Of a stretch of DNA of 14,185 nucleotides, positions 13,353-14,185 are shown piece by piece; position 1 is the stretch's first letter; each line of letters begins with the position of its first letter. The notes under the pieces were generated by a model, which saw only the letters and a list, made by a program, of their open reading frames with translations, made no database searches and was not told where the DNA came from. Both the position numbers and the translations under genes were made by a program. The stretch is from Candidatus Puniceispirillum sp. (GTDB taxonomy: Bacteria; Pseudomonadota; Alphaproteobacteria; Puniceispirillales; Puniceispirillaceae): contig JADHLR010000027.1 in NCBI GenBank assembly GCA_016780525.1, forward strand, positions 1-14,185, in the 5' to 3' direction.

Positions 13353-13373
13353 CACTGAAAGTCGGAACGACCA

Positions 13374-14185
13374 ATGGATATGCCGCAAACCACCATCGGT
13401 ATTTTAGGCAGTGGCCAGCTTGGTCGCATGCTGGTTATCGCCGCAGCACAGCTTGGCATCAAAACCCATATTTTCGCACCTGACGCCGACAGCAGCCCGG
13501 CTGGCGAGATCGCCGATGCGACCACAACAGCGGGTTATGATGATTATGCATCGCTTGCCGCATTTGCCGCAACGATCGATGTTGTCACCAGCGAGTTTGA
13601 AAATGTGCCATCCGAGACGATGGCGCATCTGGCGCAATTTTGCCCGGTCAGCCCCGGCACCACGGCATTGCATATCGCGCAACACCGGGTGCGGGAAAAA
13701 ACCTTTGCCCGCCGTCACGGCATCGACACCCCGGATTTCTGGCATATCACCGATGCCGCCAGCCTGCATCAGGCCATGGCTGAACTGCAAGGGCGCGGCG
13801 TTCTGAAAACATGCCAGCTTGGCTATGATGGCAAAGGGCAAATCTGGATTGAACCGGCCGATGATTTGGACAGCAGCTTTGCCGCGCTTGATAGTGATGA
13901 TGCTATTTTAGAAGCGGCCATTGATTTTGACGCCGAAGCCAGCTTTTTGGTGGCGCGGTCTGCCGATGGCCGTATTGCGCATTTTCCGGCCAGTCTGAAT
14001 ACGCACAAAAACGGTATTTTGGCGCGGTCTGTGGCACCGGCGCAGATTGGCGCACATCTGCTCGCATCCGGGCAAAAAGCCGTGCAGACGCTGGCTGAAG
14101 AGATGGATCTGGTCGGCTTGCTGGCTTTGGAAACCTTTATCACCAAAGAAGGGGCTTTGCTGTTCAACGAAATAGCCCCACGTCC
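13374..14185 (+). CDS. purK: 5-(carboxyamino)imidazole ribonucleotide synthase PurK, 3' end outside window
   Basis: PurK is an ATP-grasp enzyme that uses ATP and bicarbonate to convert AIR to N5-CAIR, the substrate of PurE. About 270 codons are visible and the frame stays open to the window end. TIGILGSGQLGRML (7-20) is the N-terminal nucleotide/AIR-binding loop, and SEFENVPSETM (73-83) is typical PurK. LKTCQLGYDGKGQ (144-156) is the ATP-grasp glycine-rich region, and the reading stops inside FNEIAPR, part of the metal-binding motif. Family members usually have Arg-Arg-x where this has Cys-Gln-Leu after LKT, a minor oddity. The start ATG has GGAA six bases upstream; an ATG at 13380 is an alternative. 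It lies 46 bases after purE, clearly an operon. Confidence 0.95.
   Translation, partial: MDMPQTTIGILGSGQLGRMLVIAAAQLGIKTHIFAPDADSSPAGEIADATTTAGYDDYASLAAFAATIDVVTSEFENVPSETMAHLAQFCPVSPGTTALHIAQHRVREKTFARRHGIDTPDFWHITDAASLHQAMAELQGRGVLKTCQLGYDGKGQIWIEPADDLDSSFAALDSDDAILEAAIDFDAEASFLVARSADGRIAHFPASLNTHKNGILARSVAPAQIGAHLLASGQKAVQTLAEEMDLVGLLALETFITKEGALLFNEIAPR

Noticed and set aside
13404..13841. 145-codon open frame on the minus strand
   Set aside because: It is entirely inside purK, whose motifs are clear in the plus strand.
1..14185. Mobile element, prophage, CRISPR or defence island
   Set aside because: No transposase, integrase, terminal repeats, spacer arrays or toxin-antitoxin pairs were seen, and all recognised genes are chromosomal housekeeping or conserved small families.

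Overview
The window looks like ordinary chromosome from an alphaproteobacterium. Three small families largely confined to that class support this: a DUF2948 protein beside murA, a DUF1192 protein, and a DUF1013/TrcR cell-cycle regulator. The order DUF1013 - YdcH-like - purE - purK also fits. Base composition is moderate rather than very GC-rich, which would suit a marine lineage such as SAR116 or a Rhodospirillales relative, but that placement is inference only.

Layout. Positions 1-2066 (minus strand) hold a compact cluster read right to left: a small hypothetical protein, murA, a DUF2948 protein and what is probably the first eight codons of hisD. A divergent intergenic region with a perfect palindrome separates it from a plus-strand operon (2265-4440): a TVP38/TMEM64 (VTT) membrane protein whose end overlaps the start of a mercuric-reductase-like flavoprotein. 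A complete tRNA-Thr(GGT) gene follows at 4569-4644. From 4720 to 8369 the minus strand carries clpB, then a dimeric alpha/beta-barrel (EthD-like) protein, then a small DUF2798 membrane protein. From 8592 to 11482 the plus strand carries an MFS transporter, a predicted secreted six-cysteine protein and a YgfZ/GcvT-like folate-binding protein. A DUF1192 gene converges on the last of these (11504-11695, minus). Positions 11908-14185 carry trcR, a YdcH/DUF465 protein, purE and a purK gene cut by the window end.

How the genes work together. MurA makes the first committed peptidoglycan precursor. PurE and PurK together perform the two-step carboxylation of AIR in purine synthesis. ClpB is the protein disaggregase. 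YgfZ supports Fe-S enzymes through folate. The VTT/flavoprotein pair is probably one functional membrane-redox unit of unknown substrate. No phage, transposon, CRISPR array, toxin-antitoxin or defence system was seen.

No new multi-gene system is evident. The most unusual signal is a scatter of short tandem duplications (10-15 bp units, two to four copies) at five places: in two conserved enzymes (the flavoprotein, and YgfZ twice) and in two gene leaders or spacers. Other points worth a second look are three dyad structures (in the trcR leader, at the ydcH stop codon and upstream of the tRNA), the palindrome at 2127-2139, and two proteins of unknown function.
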